Positions 32,694-45,014 of a stretch of 64,000 bases of DNA are shown here, in pieces. The notes below the pieces were generated by a model. The model did not search any database, was not told the origin of the DNA, and worked only from the letters and a program-made list of their open reading frames with translations. A program made the position numbers and the translations under genes. How positions within the stretch are numbered: position 1 is the stretch's first letter; each line of letters opens with the position of its first letter. Origin of the DNA: UBA10365 sp041441915 (lineage in GTDB: Bacteria > Pseudomonadota > Alphaproteobacteria > Rhodobacterales > Rhodobacteraceae); assembly GCA_041441915.1 (NCBI GenBank), contig JASDRS010000006.1:1-64000 (forward strand), read 5' to 3'.

Positions 32694-32735
32694 CTGCACT
32701 AAATAACAGCTTTTAGGGCTTGGAATTATATAAGA

Positions 32736-33200
32736 ATGCAACTATCTCAACTTTTGAAACCCGAAGCCGTTAAGGTCATCGGCCACGCGGCCAGTAAGAA
32801 ACGTTTATTTCAAGATCTGGGCGAATGCGCGGGCGCAGCCTATGGGTTTAGCCCCGCCATCGCGGTTGATGGCCTGCAGGAACGCGAAAGCCTTGGTCAC
32901 ACGGGCGTGGGCCACGGCATAGCTTTACCCCATGCAAGGCTGCATGAAATTGACAAAATCATAGCTGTATTCTTTCGACTTGAAAAACCACTTGATTACG
33001 AAAGCGTCGATCGCCAGCCTGTTGATCTGGTTTTTGCACTTTTTGCTCCCAAGAATTCGGGAGTTGATCACCTTAAGGCTTTAGCCTTGGTGTCGCGTTC
33101 GATGCGCGATGATGGGCTACTGACCAAATTGCGCGCTAATAATGACCCTTCCAAAGTTTATACAATTTTAACTGAAAACAGCGGCTATCAACCTGCCTAA
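32736..33200 (+). CDS. ptsN: PTS IIA-like nitrogen-regulatory protein PtsN
   Basis: PtsN (EIIA-Ntr) is the final phosphate acceptor of the PTS-Ntr relay and regulates nitrogen, potassium and envelope functions in the cytoplasm. The domain covers the whole protein: LSQLLKPEAVKVIGHAASKK, the phosphorylated His in GHGIALPHARL near residue 66, and VDLVFALFAPKNSGVDHLKA. Length (154) is normal. It follows hpf by 42 bases, the conserved alphaproteobacterial pairing. Confidence 0.92.
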   Translation: MQLSQLLKPEAVKVIGHAASKKRLFQDLGECAGAAYGFSPAIAVDGLQERESLGHTGVGHGIALPHARLHEIDKIIAVFFRLEKPLDYESVDRQPVDLVFALFAPKNSGVDHLKALALVSRSMRDDGLLTKLRANNDPSKVYTILTENSGYQPA

Positions 33201-33469
33201 GTTTATTCAGAAATTTATGGATCGGCTTACCAATTGCCATAACCAAAGCCTGCATAATCTTTGGCGTAAGCGTAACTCACAGTAACCTCGACTTAGGTAT
33301 TGAAAGTTTTACTAAGGGGTAATATTTTGTTTGGGAACTCATGCAAAAATCTTATCTTCAAGAGTGACGATAGACACGCGTTTTTAGCCACCATATGCGC
33401 ACAAACTGCGCAACGAAGACGACACTCAGTTGTGGCTAACAACAACACTTAACGGCGCTAGGCTTGAGA

Positions 33470-34267
33470 TCACTTGGTCCCCATCTGCGCCATCATCTGT
33501 TCTATTACAGGCACATCTTGCGGGTTGTTAAGTTCCCAAAACTGGCGGCCTTTGGCGGCCACTTCAACGCACAAAAGCGCGCAGTTATTTTCCAAAAAGC
33601 GCAATTGCTCTAGCCCTTCAAGAGCTTCTAGAGACCCCATGGGCCAAGTCGCGTAGGCCCTTAACACATCGGATCGATAAGCATAAACTCCCACATGATG
33701 AAAAACTGGGGTCGGATCGGTGTCACCATAGGTTTTCGAGATAAAGGGAATTACCTCTTTCGAAAAATAAAGACCCGTGCCATTCGCTCCAAAAACTGCC
33801 GTTGTGCCACCCACGCGCCCCTGTTTGCGATCATTAAGTAAGGCATTTAGCATTTGTCCATCACAGCGCAGAACGGGCGTGGCAATATTGGCCTCAGGGT
33901 TGTCGAGCAGACTTATAATCAGATCTTCTACAAACCAGGCCGGGGTCAAAGGCGCATCGCCTTGAAGATTGACCACAATGTCATATTGGGGAAAACATTG
34001 CGCCACCTCGGCACAGCGTTCGGTGCCGTTTTCACAGGCGGTTGAGGTCATTATAACCTCAGCACCAAAGCCTTGGGCATGTTCACGAATGCTTGCGTCA
34101 TCTGTTGCCACAACTACTCGGTCAACACCACTCACCGCCATCGCAGCGCGCCAACTGCGTTGGATAAGGCTTTGCACCACACCGTCTGCGCCGCGCAAAC
34201 TCACCAAGGGCTTGCCTGGATAACGGGTCGAAGCAAACCGGGCTGGAATAGCGATAAGAACGCTCAT
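33470..34267 (-). CDS. kdsB: 3-deoxy-manno-octulosonate cytidylyltransferase
   Basis: KdsB activates Kdo as CMP-Kdo for WaaA. The start MSVLIAIPARFASTRYPGKP carries the nucleotide-binding loop, VVVATDD and NGTERCAEV form the CTP pocket, and VVNLQGDAPL has the metal Asp. A conserved HVGVYAYR is near residue 190. Length 265 is normal. It lies 1 base from cysQ, same strand, so the two are probably co-transcribed with cysQ first. Confidence 0.92.
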   Translation of the reverse strand: MSVLIAIPARFASTRYPGKPLVSLRGADGVVQSLIQRSWRAAMAVSGVDRVVVATDDASIREHAQGFGAEVIMTSTACENGTERCAEVAQCFPQYDIVVNLQGDAPLTPAWFVEDLIISLLDNPEANIATPVLRCDGQMLNALLNDRKQGRVGGTTAVFGANGTGLYFSKEVIPFISKTYGDTDPTPVFHHVGVYAYRSDVLRAYATWPMGSLEALEGLEQLRFLENNCALLCVEVAAKGRQFWELNNPQDVPVIEQMMAQMGTK

Positions 34268-34268
34268 C

Positions 34269-35063
34269 TTACACCTTTAAGTCAACAGTTGGGGCCATGG
34301 CGATGAAAAAAGGGTTTTCCCAGCCCAGCTTGCCATATCTTAAATCTTGATGGGTGTTGAAATCAACCACTCGTCCCCCTGCGCCACGCAAAACTGCGTC
34401 ACCTGCAGCCGTATCCCATTCCATGGTGCGGCCTAAGCGCGGGTAAAAATCGGCCTCGCCCGTGGCCACCAAGCAAAATTTCAAACTAGACCCTGCGGAC
34501 CTCAGGTCTTTGGTAGTGTATTTCGAAATATAGGCATCGGTCGCTTGGTCACGGTGCGATTTTGATGCAACGATGTTTAGTGCTGAATTATCGACCTGCG
34601 CTACATGCAGCGCGAGGGTCGCACCAACTTGGTTTTTGGAAAAAGGGCCCAGTTCTTCGACAGACGCCCCATCAGCCTGCGTGTAAAACAAACGCTTGCT
34701 AGCGGGTGCATAGACCACTCCCCGGAGCGGAATGCCCTGTTCCACATAGGCTATATTCACTGTAAAATCTCCGCGTCTTTGCACAAATTCTTTGGTGCCA
34801 TCTAACGGATCAACAATCAAAAAACTGGTGGCGCTTTGAGCGTGACTTCCGGATTGTTCTTCGGTAATCAACGTCACAGTGCCAAAAATCGCGCGCAAAC
34901 CGGCTGAAATGATGGCATCAGCTGCCTCGTCCGCTAAAGTGACAGGGCTCTCATCAGCCTTCGCGCGAACTCCAAAATCGTCAGAGGCATAGACTTGCAT
35001 AATCGCGTCACCTGCTTCAAGCGCGAGTTGACGCATCACTAGGGTTAGTACTTCAAAATTCAT
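34269..35063 (-). CDS. cysQ: 3'(2'),5'-bisphosphate nucleotidase CysQ
   Basis: A magnesium-dependent phosphatase of the inositol-monophosphatase fold that hydrolyses 3'-phosphoadenosine 5'-phosphate from sulfate activation. Metal ligands are visible: EEQSGS near 70, the DPLDGTKEFVQR signature near 90, and EWDTAAGDAVLRGAGGRV near 210. Length is normal. The ATG at 35063 (AGAGTG upstream) is preferred to a TTG 30 bases earlier. It precedes kdsB on the same strand by one base. Confidence 0.88.
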   Translation of the reverse strand: MNFEVLTLVMRQLALEAGDAIMQVYASDDFGVRAKADESPVTLADEAADAIISAGLRAIFGTVTLITEEQSGSHAQSATSFLIVDPLDGTKEFVQRRGDFTVNIAYVEQGIPLRGVVYAPASKRLFYTQADGASVEELGPFSKNQVGATLALHVAQVDNSALNIVASKSHRDQATDAYISKYTTKDLRSAGSSLKFCLVATGEADFYPRLGRTMEWDTAAGDAVLRGAGGRVVDFNTHQDLRYGKLGWENPFFIAMAPTVDLKV

Positions 35064-35973
35064 TATATCACTCTGAACTATTTCAAGGCGCAATTCCTTA
35101 TGGCGTTATTGCCGCTAAATACTAAAACAGCAAGGAAGATGATTTAAATCATACTTGCCTTATTACGCGTGCATTTATGTTTTAAACCAACTGATAAATC
35201 TCTAATCTCGGCGCGCTGTTCGGCTTTTACAGTCTGATTCTTCACTTATCAGTTCGCATGGCAATGCTCTCATTGGGCTTATAACTAATGTAGCATCAGC
35301 AATAGTAATAGTAATAGTAATAGTAATAGTTTTTGCATAATATTCTATTTTCCAGGACTTTGCGGAGCCAAATCGCGCCAACAATACATGGGCTTTATGA
35401 TGTCAGACATCTTTTTGTGGATGTAATACGCGAAAACGATAGGCACTGCGGTCGGTGCGGGAGGCTGGCATCTGCACCGATGGAAGCAGACACCATGAAA
35501 CTTATTCATTTCAATATGGTCAGCAACTTTAAGCGCACTTTAAAGCCACGTTCTAATTTTAGGGGCGGCATTATATGTATACTATGCCATGATTACGCCA
35601 ATTCACATTCATGATCCGGTTGGGCTCTTTAGAATAGCGCTTCTGGCCTGGCCTCAGAAAGATGCGTGTGACAAGCATGACACCTAGTTTCTTTTTAAAT
35701 ATATTTTCTTGGAACTTGCTTTTTCGTACAATCAGCCAAGCGTGCAAATTCACTTTTTTAATTATCACTGCCATAATCATAATTGTGTTTTTACGGTTTA
35801 CCTGGCGTTGTTCTGCATTTGCATCGGGCTTGTGAGCGAATTTCACATAAAGAAATGCACCTAGATGAGCAGGCGAATAGAAAAATAATTACTGGATTTT
35901 GAGCTCTAATCGAATTTAACCAAAGTTTTTATGGATTTGAGCGTGTTCCATCAATTTTCTTGGCCTTGCGGTG
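35064..35973. other. Long intergenic region between cysQ and dnaK
   Basis: About 900 bases without a supported gene, unusually long for this compact half. It holds a hexanucleotide tandem repeat at 35301-35330 and the dnaK promoter at its right end. Frames such as 35571-35846 on the minus strand (91 codons) are basic, low-complexity and unlike any family I know. The stretch 35850-35940 is AT-rich. No RNA gene was recognised. Confidence 0.4.
35301..35330. repeat. Hexanucleotide tandem repeat, five copies of AATAGT
   Basis: Five perfect copies of AATAGT lie in tandem (30 bases), flanked by GC on the left and TTTTTGC on the right. It is outside any gene, about 240 bases upstream of the cysQ start. 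Such microsatellites can change copy number by slippage. Confidence 0.85.
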
Positions 35974-36003
35974 CTTGCAGCCACCCAATCGCCAACCTAT
36001 ATA
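35974..36003 (+). promoter_or_regulatory. Likely heat-shock (sigma-32 type) promoter of dnaK
   Basis: CTTGCAG at 35974-35980 and CTATATAA from 35997 are separated by 16 bases, close to the alphaproteobacterial RpoH pattern (CTTG in the -35 box, a C-TAT-T type -10 box). The dnaK start is about 100 bases downstream. A second CTTGCGG lies 10 bases further upstream. The call rests on pattern and position. Confidence 0.45.
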
Positions 36004-36101
36004 ACTTCCAACGCCGCGACAGTTGTTTCGGCAGATAGGGATCAGGGTCGGAAACCTTTTTAGGATTTGCCCCTATAACATCGCCAAGAAGAGGTATTAT
36101 A

Positions 36102-38006
36102 ATGGCTAAAGTCATCGGGATCGACCTCGGGACCACGAACTCTTGCGTTGCCATAATGGACGGCTCGCAGCCACGTGTTCTCGAAAATGCAGAGGGTGCG
36201 CGCACGACGCCCTCGATCGTAGGCTTCACCGAAAATGAACGCCTTGTTGGACAAGCTGCAAAACGCCAAGCTGTCACCAATCCCACAAACACCGTATTTG
36301 CTGTAAAACGCTTAATTGGCCGCCGGATCGATGACACCCATGTTGCAAAAGACAAAAAGAACCTGCCATATTCTCTGGTCAACGGCGGTAATGGCGATGC
36401 TTGGGTTGAAGCGCGCAACGAGAAATATTCGCCCAGCCAAATCTCGGCATTTATTTTGCAAAAAATGAAAGAAACCGCCGAAAGCTATCTAGGCGAAGAA
36501 GTCACGCAAGCCGTTATTACCGTACCAGCCTATTTCAACGACGCGCAGCGCCAAGCCACCAAAGACGCGGGCCGCATCGCTGGCCTTGAAGTGCTGCGCA
36601 TCATTAACGAACCGACGGCAGCAGCTTTGGCCTACGGCCTCGATAAAAAAGAAGCGCGCACCATAGCGGTTTATGACCTTGGCGGCGGCACCTTTGATAT
36701 CACTATTCTTGAAATTGATGATGGCCTTTTTGAAGTAAAGTCGACCAATGGCGACACGTTTTTGGGCGGTGAAGATTTTGATATGCGGATTGTAAATTAT
36801 CTGGCAGGCGAATTCAAAAAAGAACATGGCGTTGACCTGACAAAAGACAAAATGGCGCTGCAACGCCTGAAAGAGGCCGCTGAAAAAGCCAAAATTGAAC
36901 TTTCGTCTAGCCAGCAAACCGAAATCAACCAGCCCTTCATCAGTATGGACAAAGACTCGGGCACGCCGTTGCACATGGTAATGAAACTGACACGGGCTAA
37001 ATTGGAAACCTTAGTTTCGGACCTGATCAAAAATACAATCAAACCTTGCCAAGCCGCTTTAAAAGATGCCGGCCTGACAATGGCTGACATCGACGAAATC
37101 GTGCTTGTGGGCGGTATGACCCGTATGCCACGTGTCGTGGAAGAGGTGACCAAATTTTTTGGAAAAGAGCCCCATAAAGGCGTAAACCCTGATGAAGTCG
37201 TAGCCCTTGGTGCAGCCATTCAAGCGGGTGTTTTGCAGGGCGATGTAAAAGATGTGGTCTTGCTTGACGTCACGCCTTTGTCTTTGGGGATCGAAACTTT
37301 AGGCGGTGTCTTTACCCGCTTGATAGACCGCAACACCACCATTCCAACCAAGAAGTCGCAAGTTTTTTCAACAGCCGAAGACAATCAAAATGCGGTCACT
37401 ATCCGCGTTTTCCAAGGTGAACGTGAAATGGCTTCTGATAATAAAATATTAGGCCAGTTCAATCTTGAAGATATTCCCCCCGCACCGCGCGGCATGCCGC
37501 AAATCGAAGTGACCTTTGACATTGATGCCAACGGCATCGTGTCTGTAGGCGCCAAAGACAAGGGTACGGGTCGGGCGCAAAACATCACCATACAAGCCTC
37601 TGGTGGCCTGTCGGATGAAGATATCGAAAAAATGGTGCATGACGCCGAAGCCAATGCCGACGCGGATAAAGAACGCCGAGAATTGGTAGAAGCCCGAAAC
37701 CAAGCCGAAAGCCTGATCCATTCGACAAAAAAATCAATCACTGAACATGGCGATAAGGTTGATCCATCTACCGTTGAGGCGATTGAATTAGCCATGGGCG
37801 CCTTGCAAGAAACCTTGGAAAAAGACGATGCTGACACGATCAAAAGTGGAATCCAAAACCTGACCGAAGCAGCAATGCGCTTGGGCGAGGCCATCTATAA
37901 ATCCAGCCAGTCCGACCCAAGCAGCGATGATGACGACATACGCAGTGTCGATGATGACATTGTGGATGCTGATTTTGAAGACTTGGGCAACGACGAGCAT
38001 AAGTGA
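36102..38006 (+). CDS. dnaK: Molecular chaperone DnaK (Hsp70)
   Basis: DnaK binds exposed hydrophobic peptides in an ATP-controlled cycle with DnaJ and GrpE. The ATPase domain starts with [13 protein letters not shown] and has [43 protein letters not shown] and [10 protein letters not shown]. The linker ([12 protein letters not shown]) is near 390. The substrate domain follows, then a helical lid and an acidic tail ([20 protein letters not shown]). Length 634 is typical. AGAGG lies 8 bases upstream of the ATG. dnaJ follows after 65 bases that contain a strong hairpin; grpE is not in the window. Confidence 0.97.
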   Translation: MAKVIGIDLGTTNSCVAIMDGSQPRVLENAEGARTTPSIVGFTENERLVGQAAKRQAVTNPTNTVFAVKRLIGRRIDDTHVAKDKKNLPYSLVNGGNGDAWVEARNEKYSPSQISAFILQKMKETAESYLGEEVTQAVITVPAYFNDAQRQATKDAGRIAGLEVLRIINEPTAAALAYGLDKKEARTIAVYDLGGGTFDITILEIDDGLFEVKSTNGDTFLGGEDFDMRIVNYLAGEFKKEHGVDLTKDKMALQRLKEAAEKAKIELSSSQQTEINQPFISMDKDSGTPLHMVMKLTRAKLETLVSDLIKNTIKPCQAALKDAGLTMADIDEIVLVGGMTRMPRVVEEVTKFFGKEPHKGVNPDEVVALGAAIQAGVLQGDVKDVVLLDVTPLSLGIETLGGVFTRLIDRNTTIPTKKSQVFSTAEDNQNAVTIRVFQGEREMASDNKILGQFNLEDIPPAPRGMPQIEVTFDIDANGIVSVGAKDKGTGRAQNITIQASGGLSDEDIEKMVHDAEANADADKERRELVEARNQAESLIHSTKKSITEHGDKVDPSTVEAIELAMGALQETLEKDDADTIKSGIQNLTEAAMRLGEAIYKSSQSDPSSDDDDIRSVDDDIVDADFEDLGNDEHK

Positions 38007-38024
38007 TTTCGCAAAACAGAATAA

Positions 38025-38048
38025 GGGCAGCCTAGAAATAGGCTGCCC
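38025..38048 (+). terminator. Strong hairpin between dnaK and dnaJ
   Basis: GGGCAGCCTA at 38025-38034 pairs perfectly with TAGGCTGCCC at 38039-38048 around a GAAA tetraloop. It is followed by CTTCCGTTTT, a weak U-tract. It could act as a partial terminator, or as an RNA stabiliser or processing site that sets DnaK above DnaJ. Confidence 0.7.
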
Positions 38049-38071
38049 CTTCCGTTTTAAAAGAGGTTTTC

Positions 38072-39202
38072 ATGGCAAAACGCGATTTTTATGAAGTTTT
38101 GGGCGCACCACGTGGCGCCTCGGCTGAAGCGCTGAAAAAATTCTATCGCACCAAAGCTAAAGAACTTCACCCCGACCGCAATTCTGGCAATCCCAATGCT
38201 GAAGCGCAGTTTAAAGAAGTGAATGAGGCCTACGAGGTTTTAAAAGATACTAACAAAAAGGCCGCCTACGACCGCTATGGACATGCCGCTTTCGAGGGCG
38301 GCAGCGGGCCGCGCGGTGGACAGGGTGATTTTTCCTCGGCTTTTTCTGATGTTTTTGAAGATTTGTTTGGTGACTTTATGGGAAGCGGCGGCCGCTCGGG
38401 CGGGCGAGGACGGGCGCAGCGCGGATCTGACTTGCGCTATAACCTGGGGGTCACCTTAGAAGAAGCCTTTAAGGGCGTACAGAAAACCATCAATATTCCT
38501 ACGTCGGTTGCCTGCGAGGGCTGTAAAGGCACAGGCGCAGAGGGTGGTACAGAACCAGTAACTTGCCCGACCTGTGCAGGCATAGGCAAAGTGCGCGCGC
38601 AGCAAGGGTTTTTTACTGTAGAGCGCGCCTGCCCTACCTGTTCTGGTATGGGGCAGATTAATAAAAATCCTTGCCGTCAGTGCAGTGGCGCGGGCCGTAT
38701 TGAAAAAGAGCGCTCCCTTTCGGTGAACATCCCCGCTGGCGTTGAAACGGGCACCCGGATTCGGCTTTCTGGTGAAGGCGAAGCTGGGATGCGCGGCGGG
38801 CCTACTGGTGATCTTTATATCTTTATCGAACTGCATGAACATGCTATTTTCCAACGTGATGGGACATCACTTTTTTGCCGCATCCCCGTGTCGATGAGTA
38901 CTGCCGCTCTCAGTGGCGAAGTTGAAGTGCCCACCATCGACGGAGGCATGAGCCGCGTTAAGGTGCCTGCAGGCTCGCAAACTGGCAAGCAATTGCGACT
39001 ACGCTCCAAGGGGATGCCGGCACTACGCGGTGGCGCTGTGGGCGACATGCTGATTGAACTGGCGATGGAAACGCCGGTTAACCTGACGGCGCGGCAAAAG
39101 GAATTACTTCGCGAATTTGAAAAGCTGTCAGAAGACAACAATCCGGAAGGTAACAGTTTTTTTGCCAAGGTTCGTAGCTTTTGGGACGGCAAAGCCAAAT
39201 GA
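38072..39202 (+). CDS. dnaJ: Chaperone protein DnaJ (Hsp40)
   Basis: DnaJ delivers clients to DnaK and stimulates its ATPase. The J domain (residues 1-70) has the LHPDRN motif, followed by a Gly/Phe-rich stretch ([12 protein letters not shown]). Four zinc-finger repeats of the CxxCxGxG type lie between about 145 and 215: [32 protein letters not shown]. Two beta-barrel client-binding domains follow. Length 376 is normal for class A DnaJ. It lies downstream of dnaK beyond the hairpin. Confidence 0.96.
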   Translation: MAKRDFYEVLGAPRGASAEALKKFYRTKAKELHPDRNSGNPNAEAQFKEVNEAYEVLKDTNKKAAYDRYGHAAFEGGSGPRGGQGDFSSAFSDVFEDLFGDFMGSGGRSGGRGRAQRGSDLRYNLGVTLEEAFKGVQKTINIPTSVACEGCKGTGAEGGTEPVTCPTCAGIGKVRAQQGFFTVERACPTCSGMGQINKNPCRQCSGAGRIEKERSLSVNIPAGVETGTRIRLSGEGEAGMRGGPTGDLYIFIELHEHAIFQRDGTSLFCRIPVSMSTAALSGEVEVPTIDGGMSRVKVPAGSQTGKQLRLRSKGMPALRGGAVGDMLIELAMETPVNLTARQKELLREFEKLSEDNNPEGNSFFAKVRSFWDGKAK

Positions 39203-39499
39203 CTAACCTTGCCGCCCAAAATTAGTTTTTGGCCTTTACTTCAATGAATTCTTTATTAATTTACGCAAGTTTCAGGCGTCTCCATCGTCCACGCGCAGCA
39301 TGAACACCGTTGGCCGCTATTCTCGATTACATAAAAATAAACCAGCTCGATGCTAGTGTTGCCCTACAAACACACCTTTTACATTTCCTATGATGGCGCT
39401 ATTCACCATTATAGCTTCTCCAAACTGGTACTGTTTCTCGCCTTGCTGACGCGCTCAACCAGCCCGAGGCCGCGCGGCTCTAGCTGACCCGAAGGTACT
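39203..39499. other. Gap between convergent dnaJ and secA
   Basis: About 300 bases between two convergent genes. No gene, repeat or clear intrinsic terminator was seen. Short T-rich stretches occur near 39225-39260. Confidence 0.4.
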
Positions 39500-42160
<2,661 letters not shown>

Positions 42161-42360
42161 ATTTTCTCCACCTAAGTCGTTATACGCGCCAAGACAGCCC
42201 TGACGCGATCGTGTAGCCCTATGGCCTTGCCCAAGCTAGCGGCCTTGACTAAAACGGCCTAAGGTCAGCCCTTTTATCCCATTCGACCCATGCGATGTAA
42301 GGGGCCTTAGCCAGCAAGTCAACGCCGCGCGGTGTCGTGGCCTGTTTAGGAGTTTATTTA

Positions 42361-43227
42361 ATGGCAAAAATATTACGTTTTATAATTTTTTTCAACTTAT
42401 GCTTTGTTTTCATCGGTGGTGATGCTGATTTTTCCAGGGCTCAAGATGTAAATGCAAACCGCGTTGTGGCACGCGTTGATGGAACAGAAATCACGATTGG
42501 CGAAATGATTGTGTTGCGAGACAGTCTACCCGACCAATATAAACATCTGCCGGCAGATGTTTTGTTTAATGGCTTGCTTGAACAGCTTATTCAACAAACA
42601 GCCCTTGAAAAGACTATGGCTGGCAAATTGGGCACCTTTGATTTGATTTCTCTGGGAAATTTCCGTCGCAGTTATGTGGCCAATTTGGTATTGCAACAAG
42701 TCGTTGCCAATGTCGCCACACCAGAGGCGCTGCAAGATGCATATCACGCACACCTTGCCTCGATAAAGGAGCAAACGGAATATCACGCAGCGCATATTTT
42801 AGTCGCGTCCCGCGAGCAGGCCCAAGCCCTTAGTCTCAAGATTGACGGAGGGGCCAATTTTTCGGAGCTAGCGCGCAAATTCTCAACCGATCCTGGATCG
42901 GGGGCTGACGGTGGAGATTTGGGTTGGTTTGGCGTGGGTGCGATGGTGGCGCCCTTTGAAGCGGCTGTCGTATCTATGAAAGTGGGCGCTGTGTCTAAGC
43001 CGGTGCAAACAGATTTTGGCTGGCATTTGATCGAGCTGATTGAAACACGCATTCAAGCGGTTCCAACACTCAAGCAAATGGGTCCAGATTTAACGGCCGA
43101 GCTCGAACAAATAGCTGTGAATTCTTATTTGCTTAGCCTGCTGAAAGACGTAGATGTGCAAAGAGATGTAGATGGCCTTAACCCAAATACTTTAAATGAC
43201 GAATCAATCTTTGAAGCAAAACCATAG
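42361..43227 (+). CDS. Periplasmic parvulin-type peptidyl-prolyl isomerase
   Basis: An exported foldase of the PpiC/SurA type that isomerises prolyl bonds in outer-membrane and periplasmic proteins. The ATG at 42361 has AGGAG 8 bases upstream and starts a signal peptide (LRFIIFFNLCFVFIGGDADF). An N-terminal helical chaperone part follows. The parvulin domain runs from about 140 (YHAAHILVASREQAQ, FSELARKFSTDPGS) through GADGGDLGWFGVG to GWHLIELIETR. Length is 288. Divergent from secA and 9 bases before argJ, as in related genomes. Confidence 0.85.
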   Translation: MAKILRFIIFFNLCFVFIGGDADFSRAQDVNANRVVARVDGTEITIGEMIVLRDSLPDQYKHLPADVLFNGLLEQLIQQTALEKTMAGKLGTFDLISLGNFRRSYVANLVLQQVVANVATPEALQDAYHAHLASIKEQTEYHAAHILVASREQAQALSLKIDGGANFSELARKFSTDPGSGADGGDLGWFGVGAMVAPFEAAVVSMKVGAVSKPVQTDFGWHLIELIETRIQAVPTLKQMGPDLTAELEQIAVNSYLLSLLKDVDVQRDVDGLNPNTLNDESIFEAKP

Positions 43228-43236
43228 GATAGAATC

Positions 43237-44568
43237 ATGGGAAAAACAGATTGGAAAGCCAAGGCCAAGGCGCTTGAAAAACGCCTTAAGTTCTTTGCGG
43301 GGGCCGCGCCAGACGATGTGAAAAAGGTGGCGGTAAAAGTATCACCTCTTGCGCCCAAGTCCGGCTTTCCAATTCTGCCAGAGATCAAGGGGGCCAAATT
43401 TGCGTCCATAGAAGCGGGCGTGCGCTATCAAAACCGCAAAGATGTAATGTTGGTACAGCTGACTGCAGGCACCGCGATGGCGGGGGTTTTCACCAAATCA
43501 TCAACCCGCGCGGCCTGTGTGCTTGATGCGCAAAAAAAACTGGCGAGTTTTTCTACGAACGCCGCCACTGGCGCAGCGATTATCGTTAATACGGGAAATT
43601 CAAATGCTTTTACGGGCCGCGAAGGAGTAAACTCAGTCACCGCTATATCTGAGGCCGTTGCCAAAGCCCTTGATTTACCGCAAGAGCGAGTGTTTTCCTC
43701 ATCAACTGGGATAATTGGCGAACATTTGCCACATGACAGGATCATCGCTGTGATTGACGATCTTGCCACAAACCTTAACGCGGGCGCCATTTCAGACGCG
43801 GCCCTTGCTATCATGACCACCGACACCTTTCCCAAAGGAGCCAGCGCCGTAATAGCCGGTGACGGCGGCCCTATCCTTATTAGTGGCATTGCTAAAGGTT
43901 CGGGCATGATAGCACCTGATATGGCAACAATGCTGGTCTATATTTTTACCGATGCTAAAATTTCGACAGCGAACTTGCAAAAAATGCTCGCGCGTCATGT
44001 GGATAGCACCTTTAACGCGATCACCGTTGACAGCGACACCTCTACCTCTGACGCGCTGATATTGGCAGCAACGGGGCAATCAAAGGCAGCGCCCGTTAAG
44101 GGGGCTGTGGCCAAAGCGTTCGAGGCGGCCTTAATCGATGTGATGCTTTCCCTTGCTCAACAAGTGGTGCGCGATGGCGAGGGCGCCACTAAATTCGTAG
44201 AAGTACGCGTTACCGGCGCGCAATCTGGTAAAGATGCGAAGAAAGTCGCCATGGCCATTGCCAATTCGCCCCTGGTCAAAACCGCTATTGCAGGCGAAGA
44301 TCCCAATTGGGGTCGCATTGTCATGGCAGTGGGAAAGTCTGGCGCAATGGCTGATCGTGACCGCTTAAGCATTCATTTTGGAGATATCTTAGTGGCGCAA
44401 AAGGGACAGCGCCATAAGGCCTATGCCGAAGAAGCTGCCACCGCCTATATGAAACAAGATGAACTTTCAATCGCCGTTGATCTGGGCTTGGGTCGCGGCA
44501 AAGCCACGGTTTGGACATGCGATCTGACCAAACGCTATATCGAGATCAACGCGGATTACCGTTCGTGA
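43237..44568 (+). CDS. argJ: Bifunctional glutamate N-acetyltransferase / amino-acid acetyltransferase ArgJ
   Basis: ArgJ recycles the acetyl group from N-acetylornithine to glutamate in arginine synthesis. The self-processing site is in SGMIAPDMATML, whose Thr becomes the N-terminal nucleophile; the more usual His-Pro/Pro-Asn wording is Ala-Pro-Asp here. Other signatures are STGIIGEHLP, IVNTGNSNAFTG and GEDPNWGRIVMAVG. The first 40 residues (KTDWKAKAKALEKRLKFFAG) are a lysine-rich extension before the conserved domain. The start could be later, but no better site is obvious. It overlaps mutT at its stop (GTGA). Confidence 0.92.
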   Translation: MGKTDWKAKAKALEKRLKFFAGAAPDDVKKVAVKVSPLAPKSGFPILPEIKGAKFASIEAGVRYQNRKDVMLVQLTAGTAMAGVFTKSSTRAACVLDAQKKLASFSTNAATGAAIIVNTGNSNAFTGREGVNSVTAISEAVAKALDLPQERVFSSSTGIIGEHLPHDRIIAVIDDLATNLNAGAISDAALAIMTTDTFPKGASAVIAGDGGPILISGIAKGSGMIAPDMATMLVYIFTDAKISTANLQKMLARHVDSTFNAITVDSDTSTSDALILAATGQSKAAPVKGAVAKAFEAALIDVMLSLAQQVVRDGEGATKFVEVRVTGAQSGKDAKKVAMAIANSPLVKTAIAGEDPNWGRIVMAVGKSGAMADRDRLSIHFGDILVAQKGQRHKAYAEEAATAYMKQDELSIAVDLGLGRGKATVWTCDLTKRYIEINADYRS

Positions 44569-44963
44569 AAATGCTGCTGGTATCGGCCGTGGCGTTGATT
44601 GACGTAGACGGGCGGATTTTGCTGGCGCAGCGCCCCAAAGGTAAGTCTTTGGCAGGCCTTTGGGAGTTTCCAGGCGGCAAGGTGGAACTGGGCGAAACCC
44701 CCGAAGCCGCCTTGATTCGAGAACTACAAGAAGAGCTTGGCATCGACACTTGGCGCAGTTGCCTGGCCCCCCTGACCTTCGCAAGTCACAGATATGAGGA
44801 CTTCCACCTTTTAATGACGCTTTTCGCATGTCGGCGATGGAAAGGCACTGTAGAGGGGCGGGAAGGTCAAAATCTGGCTTGGGTACAGCCGAAAAACCTG
44901 CGCGATTACCCAATGCCTCCAGCCGACCTGCCGCTTATTCCCATTTTGCGCGACTGGCTTTAG
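44565..44963 (+). CDS. mutT: 8-oxo-dGTP pyrophosphatase MutT
   Basis: A Nudix hydrolase that removes mutagenic 8-oxo-dGTP. The Nudix box is intact: GKVELGETPEAALIRELQEE, then LGI, near residues 38-60. The substrate wall (FHLLMTLFACRRW) and the C-terminal LPLIPILRDWL are typical of MutT. I choose the GTG at 44565, which overlaps the argJ stop (GTGA) and implies coupled translation; the ATG at 44571 is also possible. Length is about 132, normal. Confidence 0.87.
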   Translation: MKMLLVSAVALIDVDGRILLAQRPKGKSLAGLWEFPGGKVELGETPEAALIRELQEELGIDTWRSCLAPLTFASHRYEDFHLLMTLFACRRWKGTVEGREGQNLAWVQPKNLRDYPMPPADLPLIPILRDWL

Positions 44964-44968
44964 CAATA

Positions 44969-44999
44969 AAAAAGGCTGGGGTATCACCTCAACCTTTTA
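44969..44999. terminator. Bidirectional hairpin between mutT and infB
   Basis: AAAGGCTGGGG and CCTCAACCTTT pair with one mismatch and one wobble around a short loop. An A-run lies on the left and TTTTAAAAA on the right, so U-tracts form in both directions. It sits between two convergent stops (44963 and 45015), the right place for a shared terminator. Confidence 0.7.
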
Positions 45000-45014
45000 A
45001 AAATGTGAAAAAGC

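Noticed and set aside
35571..35846. 91-codon minus frame upstream of dnaK
   Set aside because: Basic, low-complexity and isoleucine/methionine-rich product, no start signal, not similar to any family I know.
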